DNA from: an uncultured Macromonas sp.
Lineage (GTDB): Bacteria; Pseudomonadota; Gammaproteobacteria; Burkholderiales; Burkholderiaceae
DNA length: 5,619 nucleotides
Direction of reading: 5' to 3'
Assembly (NCBI GenBank): GCA_946481585.1
Contig: CAMLOF010000204.1
Coordinates: 1-5,619, forward strand
Shown: positions 4,763 to 5,619 of the stretch, in pieces
How positions within the stretch are numbered: the first letter of the stretch is position 1
Layout: each line of letters begins with the position of its first letter
The notes under the pieces: generated by a model
What the model was told of the DNA's origin: nothing
Database searches by the model: none
What the model saw: only the letters and a program-made list of their open reading frames with translations
Translations under genes and position numbers: made by a program

Positions 4763-5619
4763 ATGGACCTGTACAACCTTGACGTCAAAACGTTGCGCCT
4801 GTTCGAGTTGCTCTACACCACGGGCAGCGTGACGCGCACCGCAGACATGCTGGGCTACAGCCAACCCACGGTGAGCATTGGTTTGGCACGGCTGCGCAAG
4901 CAGTTCAACGACCCCTTGTTTGTGCGCACGGCGCTGGCCATGCAGCCTACGCCCAAGGCCGACGCCATGGTGGCCACGGTTCGTGAGGTGCTGGATGGTT
5001 TGCGGCGCTTGTCCGAGGCCGAGCAACGGTTCGAGCCTGCAAAGGCCGACCGGACCTTTCGCATCTTCATGACCGATGCGAGCCACATCACGCTGTTGCC
5101 GCAGTTGTTCACCCATGTTCGCGCGCTGGCGCCAAAAGTCAGGCTGGAGGCGGCCTCCATTGGCCCGCACATGTTGAGCGAGCTGCAGTCAGGTGAAGGC
5201 GACTTGGCGCTGGGCTTGATTCCTGGCCTGGAGGCGGGCTTTTACCAGCAGGTGCTGTTTGAACAGAGCTGGGTTTGTCTGACCAACCCACGGCATTCGC
5301 GCTTGAAGCGAGGTTTGACGTTGGACGCCTACGTCCAAGCGGACCATGTGGGCATCATTGCGGGAACGGGCCAGTTGCTGCTGGAGGCAGCGCTGAAGCA
5401 GCATGGCATTGACCGCAACGTGGCGCTCAAACTGCCGGGGTTTCTGGGCTTGTCGGCCATCTTGCAGAGCACCGACATGGTGGCCACGCTGCCGCAGCAC
5501 ATTGGCGAGACCTTGGCCAGGTCCGCTGGGCTGAAGGTGTGGCCTTGTCCCATTCCCATACCGTCCTTCACCGTCAAGCAGCACTGGCATGCCCGCTACC
5601 ACCATGACCCTGCCAACCG
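4763..5619 (+). CDS. LysR-type transcriptional regulator, NodD/NahR/LinR-like subgroup (3' end beyond window)
   Basis: This is a DNA-binding regulator, with 285 whole codons visible and no stop before the edge; family proteins are near 300 residues, so only the last 10-20 are missing. The N-terminal winged helix-turn-helix is clear: LDVKTLRLFELLYTTGSVTR (6-25), TADMLGYSQPTVSIGLARLR (26-45) and DPLFVRTALAMQPTPKA (50-66). The effector domain starts near residue 95 with RTFRIFMTDASHITLLPQL, and the visible end HWHARYHHDPANR is the hallmark of the NodD/NahR/DntR/LinR-like effector domain, whose members often sense aromatic or small organic acids. The ATG at 4763 begins the family's usual N-terminus; a GGTGGCGG stretch just upstream is a weak ribosome site. 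An ATG four bases earlier is in a frame that stops after eight codons. Its divergent position implies it controls the leftward operon, usually as an effector-dependent activator and autorepressor. Confidence 0.95.
   Translation, partial: MDLYNLDVKTLRLFELLYTTGSVTRTADMLGYSQPTVSIGLARLRKQFNDPLFVRTALAMQPTPKADAMVATVREVLDGLRRLSEAEQRFEPAKADRTFRIFMTDASHITLLPQLFTHVRALAPKVRLEAASIGPHMLSELQSGEGDLALGLIPGLEAGFYQQVLFEQSWVCLTNPRHSRLKRGLTLDAYVQADHVGIIAGTGQLLLEAALKQHGIDRNVALKLPGFLGLSAILQSTDMVATLPQHIGETLARSAGLKVWPCPIPIPSFTVKQHWHARYHHDPAN

Noticed and set aside
3667..4782. Long plus-strand open frame (371 codons) opposite the ketopantoate reductase gene
   Set aside because: It is antisense to a clearly recognisable full-length gene, its composition is the His/Gln/Gly/Val-rich type produced by GC-rich shadow frames, and it runs through the promoter region and past the LysR start. 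No family resemblance is visible.
4759..4782. Alternative ATG at 4759 for the regulator
   Set aside because: It is in another frame and reaches a stop after eight codons; the ATG at 4763 begins the LysR helix-turn-helix domain.
4712..5605. Minus-strand open frames inside the LysR gene
   Set aside because: The plus strand carries a continuous, recognisable LysR protein; the antisense frames are short, overlap each other and lack motifs.

Overview
This window comes from a high-GC proteobacterial chromosome. Gene density, operon layout and protein style resemble Burkholderiales, probably Comamonadaceae (relatives of Acidovorax, Variovorax and Polaromonas). That placement is inferred from protein character, not from a search. 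No RNA gene, mobile element, CRISPR array or phage feature is visible.

Layout: a divergent regulatory region (about 4654-4762) separates a rightward LysR-type regulator (4763 to the right edge, cut just before its C-terminus) from a leftward run of six genes. In transcription order these are a ketopantoate reductase-family (PanE/ApbA) oxidoreductase with a TTG start (4653-3718), a small VOC/glyoxalase-fold protein (3707-3285), a single-domain MaoC hydratase (3245-2781), a class III (CaiB/BaiF) CoA-transferase (2769-1543), an AroE-type shikimate dehydrogenase (1527-706), and the periplasmic substrate-binding protein of a TRAP transporter (607 to the left edge, C-terminal third missing). The first five genes are 10-39 nt apart and look like one operon. 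The sixth follows a 98-nt gap that holds a 10-bp inverted repeat.

Working together (inference): the set looks like an inducible catabolic operon for an organic acid. The TRAP system would import the acid, the CoA-transferase would activate it as a CoA thioester, and MaoC would hydrate or dehydrate the acyl-CoA. The VOC protein carries an H-Q-H-E metal-ligand pattern like that of methylmalonyl-CoA epimerase and could epimerise or otherwise rearrange an intermediate. The two NAD(P)-dependent dehydrogenases (PanE-like and AroE-like) would interconvert keto and hydroxy acids. The LysR protein would sense the substrate or an intermediate, through an AT-rich operator with a T-N11-A dyad and several CAAT/ATTG half-sites. 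The substrate cannot be read from the sequence. Each family is well known; the combination is the part worth a second look.
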